Source: Chrysoperla carnea (Eukaryota > Arthropoda > Insecta > Neuroptera > Chrysopidae). Taken from it: a stretch of 64,000 bases of DNA. The DNA lies in contig NC_058339.1 of NCBI RefSeq assembly GCF_905475395.1, forward strand, positions 44,215,172 through 44,279,171. The letters run 5' to 3'. Position 1 is the first letter of the stretch. Every line of letters starts with the position of its first letter. The notes beneath the pieces were generated by a model, which did not search any database, was not told the DNA's origin, and worked only from the letters and a program-made list of their open reading frames with translations. The position numbers and the translations under genes are program-made. Positions 52,406 through 64,000 of the stretch are shown here, one piece after another.

Positions 52406-53074
52406 GTTCTTTGGTCCATTCTGATCAAAAGCTCTCATGGCCACAAAACTTTTTAACGAGTAGTTTTCGAGCTATGAGAGCTGCGAATATATTATAGGTT
52501 CAGTATATCACTAGGATAATGGCATTTTGCGAAACTTTCTCAAACCGCCCTTATAATATACTTCAGATCGTTCTGATCAAAAACTCTTCTCACAGACTAC
52601 ATAATTATAATGAGTGTGCAGCTTTGATTGGCCGTAAGCCGTAGCTCGAAAACGTAGTTTTCGAAGAATTTTTCAACGGGTAGTCTTCTATTCGCATAAT
52701 AATAATAATAATAATAATAATAATGGGGGTTTAACCTCCGTTTTTCTGACGCATGCCTTATCGCAGAGGCCACCCACATCATTATTTGTTAATCTTTATT
52801 TATTCCATTACATACATATTTACAATTACATTTTTGATGTGGGTGGAGTCGGTTACTTCGTTCTTTTCCAAGCGACGACAATGTGATCAATTCTGCACTC
52901 ATTCGCATAATATTTTGGGGGCGGTTTGAAAAAGTTTCACAGAAACTATTTTCCTAGTCATATAGGTACTATAAATATTATATATTCGTGACTTTGATCG
53001 TCCATAGCTCGAAAACGACTCGTTAAAAATTTGTATGGCCTTGAGAGCTTTTGATCAAAATGATTCAAAGAAAA
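52406..53074. mobile_element. Long inverted-repeat element with a nested retroposon
   Basis: The left arm (about 52406-52550) and right arm (about 52917-53074) are inverse copies: TGATCAAAAGCTCTCATGGCC mirrors GGCCTTGAGAGCTTTTGATCA, TTTTTAACGAGT mirrors ACTCGTTAAAAA, TTTTCGAGCTATG mirrors CATAGCTCGAAAA, and TCAAACCGCCC mirrors GGGCGGTTTGA. Similarity may run further out. The middle contains further partial copies of the CGAAAAC motif and the insertion at 52701-52900. Confidence 0.75.
52701..52900 (-). mobile_element. Short retroposon with (ATT)n tail and 11-bp target duplication
   Basis: ATTCGCATAAT occurs at 52690-52700 and again at 52901-52911, a perfect 11-base target duplication around a 200-base insert. 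On the minus strand the insert ends in an ATT microsatellite just after GGTTAAACCCCC, like the tail of many insect SINEs and short LINE 3' ends. It contains an internal inverse pair CCACCCACATCA / TGATGTGGGTGG. No tRNA-like promoter was recognised, so a truncated LINE 3' end is the likelier origin. Confidence 0.75.
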
Positions 53075-55845
53075 TATTAGTAGAACAAGTTTCACAACAT
53101 TTTTTCTTTACTATTATTGTGGTTCATTTTGGGAACCCGTGAAGTGGTCCTTTATAGAAACTTTTCCCGGCAATTAAAACGAATTTTTAATGAAAACCAG
53201 CGAAGGATACATTCAACACTTCGGTTTTTAAGAATGCTTTCGAACCTAAGTAATTTGGTATTAAAAAAAAAGGAAAACTGTTTTTCTAAAGAAACATTGA
53301 AAAGTTTGTACATATGAGGTTATAAATCTTAGGCAATTTGCAACATGACTGATAAACCGCCTACCGCTACAAAGATGACGGCTCCCTACTTTTGATACGA
53401 ACTAACAGTTTTATCTATGGCACTAAATAAACATGAGCGCGAAATATAAGCTTTTTCGAACGTTTAAAAATGTTAGGTTCTGAAAATTGGCCATCTTAGG
53501 AAAAGGACCATCTGAAGCAACTCACTATTTCGACTAATTTTCAAAAGTTGTGCGCCACTATCGGTTAGTCTATATTCCATAGAAAATCTTAAACACTGTT
53601 ATACTATTATTAATCTAAATGTTACATACTTATATAACTGAATGAATTTGTAAAATAGATAGTTAGTATGTATTCATTTATGCATAAATAAAAATATATA
53701 TTTAACCAATTGACTCACGTTGGAGTAAGCAATTATAACTAAAGAATAGATATTGAATAATTTCATTGACGAGCTATTTCTTCGATATTTCTCATTTCTT
53801 CTAAAAGTGTACTCTCAGAATGAGAAATAAATTGACCAATAAAAAGTGAAAAAAGAATTGAAAACCCAAATTTTAATTATTTTATTGAATACTATTATTA
53901 ATAATTTATTTTATTTTTCAATTTATTTGTACAAATTATATCGGAATTTCCATGAAACAAAACACATCATCATTTTTTGTTATCATGATACACCATATAT
54001 CAATTATTTAAAAAAAAATTTCTTCTCTGATATTAAGTTAAATTTCCAATTTTTCCCTGCGCCGCCACCATATTTATTTAATATGGCATATTTCGAATTC
54101 CTTTAACATATATCGGGTGTATTAGAATAAATGGTCAATAATCCGGGAAGTGATAAGAAATACATGTTCTCCTTCAGAGTGATAAAAATTTTATATATCG
54201 TGTCGAATTTCTGCCGAATCCGAAATATGCCGAACAAAAGTTATAGATTTTTTTATGAAAAATATTTTTGACTATGAAAAGGAGCCTTTTTTAGATGCTT
54301 CTTGTCAATTCCAAGCTTATTGGCTAAATATTCTGATACATCTGGTATTTGTCCTCAAAAATGAATCAAAATTTTTTAAAGTTATTATACTAATTAGTGC
54401 AGATTTGACTGATTGTGTATTTTTATTTAAAATTTTTGAAAAAGTAAAAAAAAAAAATATTCTAAAAATAAGAACATGATTATTAAATTTAAAACAATTT
54501 TTTTTAATTTTTTTTAAAAATAATTACTGCAGTAAACAGTATATTTATGATTATTATTATATTTTTGTACCGAATTACAACATTGACCTTAAATCATAAA
54601 ACTTATTCACGTGATGTAGTGATAATTTTTTTTTTAGTAAATACTAGTGACCCGGACCTGTCTCGGCACGGTAGGCACAACCAAGTATCCATCTAGTTTA
54701 TTTGAATATACAGATAATTTTTTAATAATATTTATCTACGCCCGTGTAGAAGTACTTTTCTTACTCAGTATGCACGGGAAAAATATTTTATTACCGCACT
54801 AGGGTGGTTATGAATCCTGGTACTATAGTTATAAATAATAATGAAAAAAATTTAAATAATAATTATTTATTTTCACATTTTAGAGGCGTAGATAAAGTTT
54901 TGTACGATATACGTGTGATAACGCATTATTAACGTACTTTTGCGATTGTTCAATTCGTCGTGCTATGCACTCCATGTGCAAATTTCGTTACGCGTACGTT
55001 AATAATGTTGTTATTCTACTTGTATCGTAAATAATTATTTTTTGCGAGCCAGTTAATCAAATAATTATCCGGATGTGATAAAACACCCGGATTGACAAAA
55101 AAATTTCTCAAAATTTTTCTATTCTTTTTAGAAATTTTTATCGAGGAAAATTAAGTCAATTCGAACATTTTCATGTTAAGATTATGCATTCCAAATTCTA
55201 TTACTAAAATTTTTGGAAGAAAAGAAAGAAAAATCGATAGAGGCTGGTAGAAACCTATAAAGTTGTAAAATGGATATATACTAGAATATGCAAATCGGAT
55301 TCTAAGAGATAAATAGGGTCAAGAGAATATAAGGTTCATAGAGGATTAAGAATAGTTGGTAAAAACGACCAGAGTGGTGTACACAAAATATCTTGTGGAT
55401 TATACACAGAAGAAGACAACTGAAGGTATAGCTATAGAGTAAAGTGTAATTCGCAACTTTATCTATCACATCGGTTTAAGTGCCTTGTGAAAATGAATCT
55501 ATTAAGCTCAAGAACAGGTGGATAGATGCATTTTATTTATTCTAACAATTAACAAAACTTTTCAAAACGAAATCAATATAGTGAAAAAATCTTGTCTAAG
55601 CTAAAATGTACGACATATACTGTGATTTAAATGCCGGCATACGTCATAAATTATAACAGGATGTATAATTTATACAGTCATTGCCCTGTGTAAGTAAATC
55701 ATCACACGATGATATCTCTCCGTTCCTCTTCAAACATTGATTTGATAAATATAAAATTATAATAGCGTTAAAATGCATTAATAATAATGAGCCAGACTAC
55801 ACTACACTAATATTATTTAAATTATATTAATTTTTGTTAAATAAT
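53075..55845. other. AT-rich region with small inverted repeats
   Basis: No gene seen. ACTAGTGACCCGGACCTGTC near 54646 is a motif often found at the edge of dispersed arthropod repeats, and TAGCTCGACCCGTGCAG near 62660 is similar. TTATCTACGCC near 54736 is mirrored by GGCGTAGATAA near 54886. Confidence 0.4.
54902..55030. repeat. Imperfect inverted repeat, about 40-base arms
   Basis: The left arm GTACGATATACGTGTGATAA, CGCATTATTAACGTAC mirrors the right arm GTACGTTAATAATG, TTGTTATTCTACTTGTATCG with a loop of about 45 bases. GC is higher than in the flanks. Possibly a miniature transposon. Confidence 0.6.
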
Positions 55846-56275
55846 AAGTTTTTCATTAAGAGTGTCCGAACTTAAAAGAGTTTAAAGTTATATATGAAAT
55901 ACGAGAAGTTATACAAGAGATATCTTAAATTTTTTTGCCATAAATGCCATTATTGTGTGATATATAATTTCAACCAAATGGCAAACGCAATTTCGATAAT
56001 CAGCGCAATGTAATTATTGGAAAACTCATCATGCAATTTGAACTTACCGTAAAATTTGTAAAAATCAATTAGCTCAGTAAACAACATCAAAACAAGAGGC
56101 CTTCTTGATGATAGCGATCTATGTGATAATTGTACTTTTCGCAAAAGAACTGCATAGTACAGAAATTTCCATTTGCTGGTATACAAAAAAATGGCACTCA
56201 TTCAATAATTTTTTTTCAAAGATATCGTTTGTAATTTGTAAGTTTCAAGTTCGGACATTCTTAATGGAAAATCTT
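55846..56275. mobile_element. 430-base element with 28-base terminal inverted repeats
   Basis: AAGTTTTTCATTAAGAGTGT then CCGAACTT at 55846-55873 is mirrored by AAGTTCGGACATTC and TTAATGGAAAATCTT at 56247-56275, with few mismatches. A related end, GGATTTTTCATTAAGAATGG, occurs near 57042-57061. TA-rich flanks prevent a clear target duplication. The 83-codon minus-strand frame inside (55950-56201) reads smoothly (for example SRRPLVLMLFTELIDFYKFY) but I do not recognise it. Confidence 0.65.
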
Positions 56276-56819
56276 TTATTATCTCTTTTATATTTATATT
56301 TATATCGACGAGTCGTCGGCGATTGTTGTTTGGTCACAACACGACACAGTTCAAACCACACAAAATTGAATTGATAACGATTTGATAAATTATGTTTAGA
56401 TTAAATCGGGTGATTTAAAATGAATGATAATCATGTAATACGGAAAACATATCATCAATAAAAAATAATGTAAAGAAGTTAAAATTATTATTATAGATCT
56501 GGAAGACTTTTGATACCTAGTCAAATTGCACTCTCGAATAACGAAAATCGTAATCAAAGAGATCTCGTAAAGCAGATCTTTATTTCAACCAATATTCTTC
56601 TCAGTTTTTAATGTACGTGTCTCAATTAGTCTTTTTAATCTCTCTGTAGGTGTATTAAAAAAACATCTTCATTTGAGTTGCGTAACCCACGCTCTTAATA
56701 TTCATCATTGTGGAGGCACGCAATAAACTATACATGATTAAAATTGAGATGCTGAATATATTATATCTGAATTTATTGAGTCGAAGACCCAAACGATTGA
56801 CTTACTTTCTAGTAACAGG

Positions 56820-56984
56820 GGAGCCCCCAATGATAAATGGCAATTTTCTCTCGTGCGACGTGGAGATCTATTGGACTTTGAAGATTAGATGATGGAAAGA
56901 AAAAAGAGTTAAATGATTTTTTTGGAGCCCACAATGATAAATGGGAATTTATTCGTGCGTCTTGGAGATCTATTGGACTTTAAA
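56820..56984 (+). repeat. Direct repeat, 60-base units about 104 bases apart
   Basis: GGAGCCCCCAATGATAAATG (from about 56820) and GGAGCCCACAATGATAAATG (from about 56924) open two copies that both end in GGAGATCTATTGGACTTT. Their origin is unknown. Confidence 0.7.
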
Positions 56985-57059
56985 ATAACAATTTAAATCA
57001 AATAATTATTTATTATTATTCATTTTGATAATTTATAAAGGATTTTTCATTAAGAATGG

Positions 57060-57160
57060 TAGAAGTTTAAGCTTTTATAAAATCAGCATCAGCCAATTCG
57101 ATAGCCTCGCCAAAAGCCAGGTTTTAAACCCCTAATACCACTCCCGTGCGTTCGGACCTG
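57060..57160. mobile_element. Deleted end of the same hAT family as 61439-62259
   Basis: ATCAGCCAATTCGATAGCCTCGCC and, after a short gap, CTCCCGTGCGTTCGGACCTG match ATCAGCCAGTTCGGCAGCCTCGCC and CTCCCGTGCGAACGGGCCTG of the longer element in order, with about 140 bases missing between. The left end was not located. Confidence 0.6.
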
Positions 57161-59449
57161 AAGAAAAATATAGCCTGTACCTTCTCTGGTATCGGTGTGT
57201 GCAAAAAAAAAAAATAATAATAATTCGGACTGTCAAATGAAGCTGTGGCTTCCTCTTGGTAGGTATCATATTATATCACAAAAGCTCTATCAATCTTAAT
57301 GGAAAACTGTTTATGTACTTTATTTACAGATAGTATTAAATACTGTTATCAAATACAGCAAGTAAACATTATTTTGTTATGATTTTAAATAAAAAAATAT
57401 TCATGACGAAATATTGCTTTTTGGTGTAAAAATATATTTGATTCACTTTCAATTTGATTACATATTATTTTAAAAATCATAAAGTATCAATCGTAATTTT
57501 GTTTCAATGTCTGTAACAAAACATCTTAACATAATGTATTATGTATATGTTTATGTAATTCGATTGTATAACTGCAAAATAAAAGTAATTTATATTTTTC
57601 TTAAATTCATTGAATAAAAATTTTGTAATATTTATTTTTGTAATATTCAAGTTTTTTATTTAATAATAATTATTGTGCAAAATTATTTTATTTTACAATA
57701 ATTGTAATATTCTTATTAGTTTTGAATAATATTCTATTCAAACGTAATTTTATTTATAGATTCTTAATTTCAATTAACATAATTGGAGAAGAGAGGAAAT
57801 TTAAGATAAATTGCAAGTTTTAAAACTTCCAGGCTTTGAAAAAACTGACTCCTGGAATAATATGAACATTGAACAAGAACAAGGCGGTGGAGTAATTGAG
57901 CTATATTTAAAAAAAAACTGAGTACGCAAAAGCACAACATCGTTATTTATAATCTCATGTATTTTCATATTTCACGATTTAGAAATGTAAGAAATGAAAC
58001 CTTTAATGAAGATGATAATTTGATTTCTCAGTAAGAGGTAAAAATAAATAAACAATCATAAATTCTTATTTTTAACTGTATACCTTTGTATATAAAATAA
58101 TATTGAAATTGAATATTAATATTATTATAATAAAGGTCATTTCCCTTTGTTTTTTTATAACATGCGTAATAAAATGGAAAACTAAAAATTTATTAAAATA
58201 ATAGACCATGGCGGCTCATATTAAGGTTTATCACCAAATTAGTTCAGCCGAATTATTTTATATTTACCTAGATCCTTCCATTCCTTCTTGACGATTTTAT
58301 GATCCTATTTAGGCATTCGACCTCAGAGTTCCCTTCAGTCTTTTCTAATCTACAATCGAACTGGGATAAGCGAAAGTTCAAGTGACTGTCGTCTCTAATA
58401 CATTCATAATTGATTTTTAGCGAATTGTTGAAGGAAATGGAGCTATTGGTTTTGTACTGATGATGGAATTTTGAAAAATATGTACTTATACGTTTATGTA
58501 TCTGTAAACTTTCTAGCATTAGCAATTTAAGTCCGATTTAAATAAAATGTGGTATCAAGAAGTGTTTTGGTATTTGAAAGGTCAAGTTCGGAGAAAAATC
58601 GACTGATAAACAAGGGGTGGGGATGAGTAAATTTTGAATTTTTTCAAAATAAAAAATATATATATATATTTTTTTAAATCAGTTTTAAGCAAAGAATACT
58701 TTTGTGATTTTTTCTCTAGGCGCTTAGTTTTAGAAATAAAAGTTCTTGAAAAATTAAAAATGCAATATTCGATGTTATTTTTCAATCTCTGAGGGAATTC
58801 ACTTAGCCAACGCAGCTCCTGCGCTAAGAATTTTTTTTATGTATGCAGATATACAGTTACGAAATAGTATTCGTGTAAGAAAATTATTAGGCTGTCAGAA
58901 ATTGTGGTTGTTATACCACGTTGTCGTATATTCTTTTGTTCTTACATTTTGTGTCCGATTATCAAACAAAATTATAAATATAATACACTCTCGTATACTT
59001 CCTGTTATATTTAACAATATTACCCCGTAATCATTAAAACTACGCACGCATTTGACTTGTTAACTGATGAGTAATGTGACTTATGAACAACCACCAATAT
59101 TCTCATTTTAATTACCAACATATTAAATTGCTGTTATGTAGTCTTCATCATAATATATAACTCGCTACATATGTAAGTTTCCTCTCACTTTAAAATTGTT
59201 ACATAAAAACGTTATTTAAAACAAAATTTAACATGTAGTTAAATGGAATATAGAGTGTTTTATGAAGAATGGAAAGCAATTTTTTGGGATTTTAACTTCA
59301 AAGTATAGGAACGTTAACAGGACAATGACAATGTCCAGGATAATGTTTTATCATCACTTTTAGATTGATGTCTGTGTGTACACAGATCTTTTCTCGTTGA
59401 ATATTTCTAATAGCTATTCGAATTTGACAATAATTGCGTAATAATACCA
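57161..59449. other. AT-rich region with no gene seen
   Basis: Scanned on both strands; no coding exon, RNA gene or clear transposon end was recognised. Short frames inside are not protein-like. Confidence 0.4.
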
Positions 59450-59634
59450 AAATGTGCTGAAATTGCACCTTCCGCTGGTAATTTCATTTATTAGCACCTC
59501 AATTTCAGTGGCTGAGTGAACCTCCTTCATGCATATACTATGCATTACACCAGCCCATCATAACCATTAATTAAATTAATTTTGTTGTGACGGCGGAAAT
59601 TGGTTACGCCTTAACCAACTGAGCTAATCGGGCG
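59450..59634 (-). mobile_element. tRNA-derived SINE
   Basis: On the minus strand, from about 59633, the sequence reads GCCCGATTAGCTCAGTTGG then TTAAGGCG, a tRNA-like head with an intact box A (TAGCTCAGTTGG, complement of 59615-59626). The usual box B is missing or decayed; the body continues with GAGGTTCACTCAGCC and TGAAATTACCAGCGG. The 3' boundary is uncertain. It is not a complete tRNA gene. Confidence 0.6.
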
Positions 59635-61430
59635 ACTATTTTTATTATAATAAATTTTAAAATTTTTTATTTCTCGCAGTATTTTTTACTTAAATTTAAT
59701 TAGCCACTCTATAAATTGAAAAAGCTACCATAGGCTGATGTTAAAAAAAGATGTGTACATATATATGAAGACGATTGTCTGACCCAATGTATACAACGCG
59801 TACAGGTGTGCAGTATTTAACACACTCTCCAATTTTGCATTAAACGAAGCTGTATATTAAACACCAACCGTTCAGATGTTACGAAAAAGTTACAAATTAC
59901 TTAAGGTAGTACCTACACGAAAGTGATATTCCACGAATTTCTCAAAACTCAGAATATAAAATATTTAATTCATAATACACTTGCTGTTAAAATTAGAAGA
60001 TGATTTACCATGCCATACATGAGATATTAGCAATTAAAAGTGACGCAATTTGTACGTGTACATGGGAGAAGTGTATAAAAATACACAAATTTACAAATAT
60101 TATATTTATTTACCAATGAATGACGTCCACCATCTCTATGAAAAACTAATATAATGTAGAATACTATATTTAGAAAATATATAAATAAAAATAAAAATTA
60201 TTTACCATATAGTTTCGATAAAAAACTTAAATAAATAACTCGTTTTAGCGATGATTTTTGTGGAAAAGATATGAAGACTAATGTTAAAGGCATATGTCAT
60301 AGTGTGTGTGCTTATATGTATACTAGAACAGTAGTGAGGAACTACAGTCTTTTGAAAATAATATATGGTATATGTATAATAGTCATAGCACAGTTAATGC
60401 ACTGAATGATAGTATTAGTCCAAAACTTTTTGACTGGACGGTCGCGGAGGAACTACCTTAACAAAAAAAAAAAAAAGAATGATTATTACAAAATCATATT
60501 TTTTTAAATGATATTTTTGTATATAATTTTTTTTTTATTATTAAATATAATAAAGTTGATTCTTATACAATAAAATGAAATTATTGAAAGTGGAACAAGG
60601 CCTATCACAAATGAAATAACTAACTCAACGTGTAGTATTAAAATATATGCCTACTCACACAGTATAGTAATATGTATAAGGCATTATAATGCACCTAAGT
60701 TTTGTGTGTAATTGTTTTATAGGTATTAATGGCCTACTTCATTTAATTTAATTTATTATATAATTAATTCTATTATTTAATTACTTTATTAAATTTTATA
60801 ATTGTTCATTTAATTTGATGATGCGTAGACGCATCAATATTTTATTTTTCATTAAAAATTTTTATTTTTATTCCTTCAATTTTTTTTTTCTGTATACTGA
60901 TCAATAAAAAAGGGTTAGGTTGCCTGGTCAAGCGTTAAGGCTTCATAAATGAGCGTAGAATTAAATATAAAAGATCTTATAAGGATTTAAGACTGTGAAT
61001 TTATATAAGGATTCGTAAAGATCTTACCATTTTGTCGTTATAAACGGTTTTCACTACAATAACTTGTATTGACTTTTTGAATTTTAATTAATGAAAATAT
61101 TTTCTTATCAAACGATTTGATGGATTTTAGACGGGTAAGTATATTACAATCATACTTCAAATTATTATATAATAATGATCTACTTAAAAGAATTGGTTTT
61201 GATTATCTTTAATTTAATTAAAACATAAAGGTGTCGATGACTTTTAACTTAAACTAATTTCTTATCAATTGAATGAAAAAAATTTCAAACAATAAGAACA
61301 ATATAATTAGTATTACATGGTATTTATTTTGATAAGAGTGAATTGTTACAGATTTGAATTATTTATTTTATAAATCATATAAATAGGTATTAGGTAATAA
61401 TTTTCATTAAATCATAAGTTTAAAAATATG
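59635..61430. other. AT-rich region with no gene seen
   Basis: Only low-complexity tracts and a 7-base stem hairpin (TGATGCG TAGA CGCATCA, near 60818-60835) were noticed. Confidence 0.4.
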
Positions 61431-61438
61431 ATGACTAC

Positions 61439-62259
61439 CAGGCCCGTGGAGAGGAATTATCCAAGGGAGGGGTTCAAACTTTTTTCATCACGTTAGTTCA
61501 TAAAGTTAATAAAAACAAGAAACTCTTTTTTCGAGAAAGGGCAAATTTTAATTCGTTTTGAGACGACGCAGAGCTGAAAAGGAGCGTTCATTCGTCACAG
61601 GCAAAACTACCAAATCGCGAAGAATTTGGTAGACATTTGCAACGCATCTTTAATCTTTATTGCAAATATCAAGTGCTAGGGGGGAATTATTTCCCGTCCG
61701 ACAATGCGTTTTGGTCAAAATTGAACGTCGCCGACCCAAATGTCACGAGAATTATCGTGCAAAATAAAATAGTCTAGTTCAGAAACTTGAGCGTTAGAGT
61801 CTTCATCAAAATTCTTTTATTTTGTTGAGAAAGAGACAAGCAAAATTAGATAAAATATTGCTATGATTCAGAAATCGATCTAAAATCTTCAACTAAAATA
61901 ACCTGTTCATTTCAGCGTTGAGTCTATTATGACGCCTTGGCTTTCGCAATTCTATGTCGAGTTCATCGTAGATATCGCTCACAGTTTAAAAAAATTTTGT
62001 AAACTCTTCTCCACCGTTTCCTGTTCTTTCAATCGAAATATGTTTCGCAGTATCAGCCAGTTCGGCAGCCTCGCCAAGACAAATGTTTTCTGTTTTGAAT
62101 AGTCGGCCCAAAGACAAAGTCAAAGAATATACCGAGCTCAAAATATGCATCGATATCTGGCTAACCAATAGATATATCTCACTGCGTTTCATAAATGGAT
62201 GCATTTACAGAACTATTTTTGTTTTGACCCTCACAACCCCTCCCGTGCGAACGGGCCTG
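61439..62259 (-). mobile_element. hAT transposon relic (ZMYM1-like) with perfect target duplication
   Basis: Terminal inverted repeats CAGGCCCGT on the left and ACGGGCCTG on the right, with subterminal GGGAGGGGTT/AACCCCTCCC. The 8-base target duplication ATGACTAC (61431-61438 and 62260-62267) is perfect. At 821 bases it is internally deleted. The minus strand keeps transposase pieces: a frame at 61986-62204 (LGEAAELADTAKHISIERTG) and, shifted after a T-run, SDIYDELDIELRKPRRHNRL (about 61893-61985). The ELRKPR...R.N pattern recalls the segment before the dimerisation domain of ZMYM1/TTF-type hAT proteins. The frame break and stops show it is dead. Confidence 0.85.
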
Positions 62260-62267
62260 ATGACTAC

Positions 62268-64000
62268 TATAGAAATATGAATTAAAACGGGCAAAATAAT
62301 GTTTAAATCTAATATAGAAAAGCATCATTTAAAGTAAATTTTTAGAAAGGTTTAATATGGACATTATTGGTTGTTCGAAGTATTATTATTAATCTACAAT
62401 GCATGGTGTAGCTTGCTGTGTAGTTTATTACTAGTTATTAATTTTTTATTTAATTTACTCAATAATAAAACAGTTGTAATGTAAGTGCCTAAGTAAGTAT
62501 ATGCAACAAAACCTACCATTGTTTAAGTAAATAAATATTACTTAACAATGAAATTTCATACAGTGATGTAGAAATAAAATTCTGTAGTAATGTAGTAATA
62601 ATTTTTTGTTGTTGTTGATGTAATTATTATTATTTAATATAAAGTAATAAAATTTACTAGCTCGACCCGTGCAGTGCGGTACTCGTGACTAAAAACAGGC
62701 TAGAGAAATAATAGTGATAAATATCAATAGTAATTGACTTCCTTTTTATTTATAGGCAAGTTTATTACAGATATGATATTACATTGTCAACAAAATTAAA
62801 TTTAGCCTGTTTTTTTCCTAAGCGGTACCTGTTCATACCGTGAGTCTATTTTTGTGATTACCCAGCATGATAAGCTTTAAAATGAGGGGTGGTAACAACT
62901 CGTGATGTTCCATATTTCCAGTAAACTAGCTAGGGAAATAATATATAAGATTACGAATTTTATAAAATATGATTTCGATTACAAAACATGTTATTTAATT
63001 GTTTAACTAATTAAAAGTTTATTTTTAAATCATGAATGTCGTTGATGACCTTGGGGGGACTCATGCAGCTATCCAAAAACCTCCCAATATTGTGGAAAGT
63101 GGGTTTGTTTACATTACAATTATTTGTGTAATGCAACCTTGAAAATGTGCGCTCTTTTCGTATCGTTAAAATCCTTAATCGTACGGACAAGAAAGTTCTC
63201 CGGCTTACATCCGCCTTTTCATAAATTTTGAAAATAAAATTTGAATTGTAAAATAAGATTTTTCCACAAATCTGTTTTAGTTGTAACAGTTAGTTTATTG
63301 TAACGAACGTTTGGGTAAATACTTTTGTGCTCCTAGTTTTAATTATTAAGCAAACATTTTGTTCGGCTTTGTATATTTATTATTTATAGATAACAAAATT
63401 ATTATATAATAATATTTTTAATAATTACTAATACAAATATAAACTAATCTAGCAAATAAAATTTATCATTTAATTTCCACTTCCGTTAAACACCATATAA
63501 TTAATCTAGGCTATCATCTAAATTTATAAAAAACATTAAATTTTTTATGAATGATATTTTATTAATTTAAATCAGTTTAGTCGCCAAAATTTAGAACTTC
63601 ACTGTGATGAATCAAATAATCATTTCGAGATGATGAAATGTATGTAAAGAAAAGTATTTGATCTAAAGATGCAAATAAAACGTTAAATAATCAAAGACAA
63701 TTTTGATTATGTTAAGTTTGGATGTTAAATATTGATTGAGAAACAAATATTTAAATTTTAATTCATATTTTTCACCATCGTAAATAAATTGTTTCAAATG
63801 TATTATCCTGAAATACAGGAAGTCTCACAGGTAACGCGAATTAATTATAATGTAGTCAAGCTAAAAGTGCTACAAAATGATTTTGGTAGAAAAATGACTT
63901 TTGGCTACATAATTTTGTCGTTAAATCGGAAAACCGTTTCTAAACCAGAACATACAAGTTAACATACATGTTAACTAATATGATCTATAAAATACCTATA
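62268..64000. other. AT-rich region to the window end, no gene seen
   Basis: Apart from the dispersed-repeat edge near 62660 (CTAGCTCGACCCGTGCAG), nothing could be assigned on either strand. Confidence 0.4.

Noticed and set aside
52695..52723. Simple AAT microsatellite on its own
   Set aside because: It is better explained as the tail of the retroposon bounded by the ATTCGCATAAT duplications.
59590..59634. A complete tRNA gene on the minus strand
   Set aside because: Only the 5' half is tRNA-like; the anticodon arm and T arm do not form.
1..64000. CRISPR array, bacterial operon or viral genes
   Set aside because: No regularly spaced repeats of that kind; all recognised genes are spliced and animal-like, and the mobile elements are eukaryotic types.

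Overview
The window is AT-rich animal nuclear DNA with spliced protein genes, short introns next to multi-kilobase ones, and many decayed transposons. The gene set points to an insect: a phenylalanine hydroxylase of Henna type, the circadian factor CLOCK with insect-like bHLH and PAS sequence, an F-box protein of FBXO36 type and a LONRF-type RING/LON protein. The sequence does not settle the order. Every coding model was built by hand from splice sites and reading phase; none was confirmed by a search or transcript.

Layout: 1-4160 is repeat-rich non-coding DNA. 4161-7674 (+) holds a complete four-exon phenylalanine hydroxylase, 457 residues. 7675-13680 is AT-rich with no gene seen. 13681-14340 is a small inverted-repeat element carrying a cysteine-rich ORF. 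14341-19412 is non-coding apart from one unexplained 73-codon ORF. 19413-24168 (-) holds Clock, ten coding exons that join in phase to 645 residues. 24173-29867 contains a decayed initiator tRNA-Met copy, an inverted pair of D-box-like sites and a dead non-LTR retrotransposon fragment. 29868-33340 (-) holds a three-exon FBXO36-like gene with a hAT relic in its first intron. 33341-38247 is repeats, including a long-terminal-inverted-repeat element. 38248-43182 (-) holds six 3' exons of a LONRF-type gene whose start was not found. 43183-64000 has no recognisable host coding exon and is filled with transposon relics: foldback elements, hAT copies with target-site duplications, a short retroposon nested in an inverted repeat, and a tRNA-derived SINE.

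The four genes do unrelated jobs and form no operon or pathway. Pah and Clock are convergent; Clock, FBXO36-like and LONRF-like all run on the minus strand. I found no convincing new biological system. The best leads are a possible truncated CLOCK isoform by intron retention, the D-box pair upstream of Clock, the long basic tail on the FBXO36-like protein, and two near-palindromic long inverted repeats (47.7-48.2 kb and 52.4-53.1 kb) that could give hairpin RNA if transcribed.
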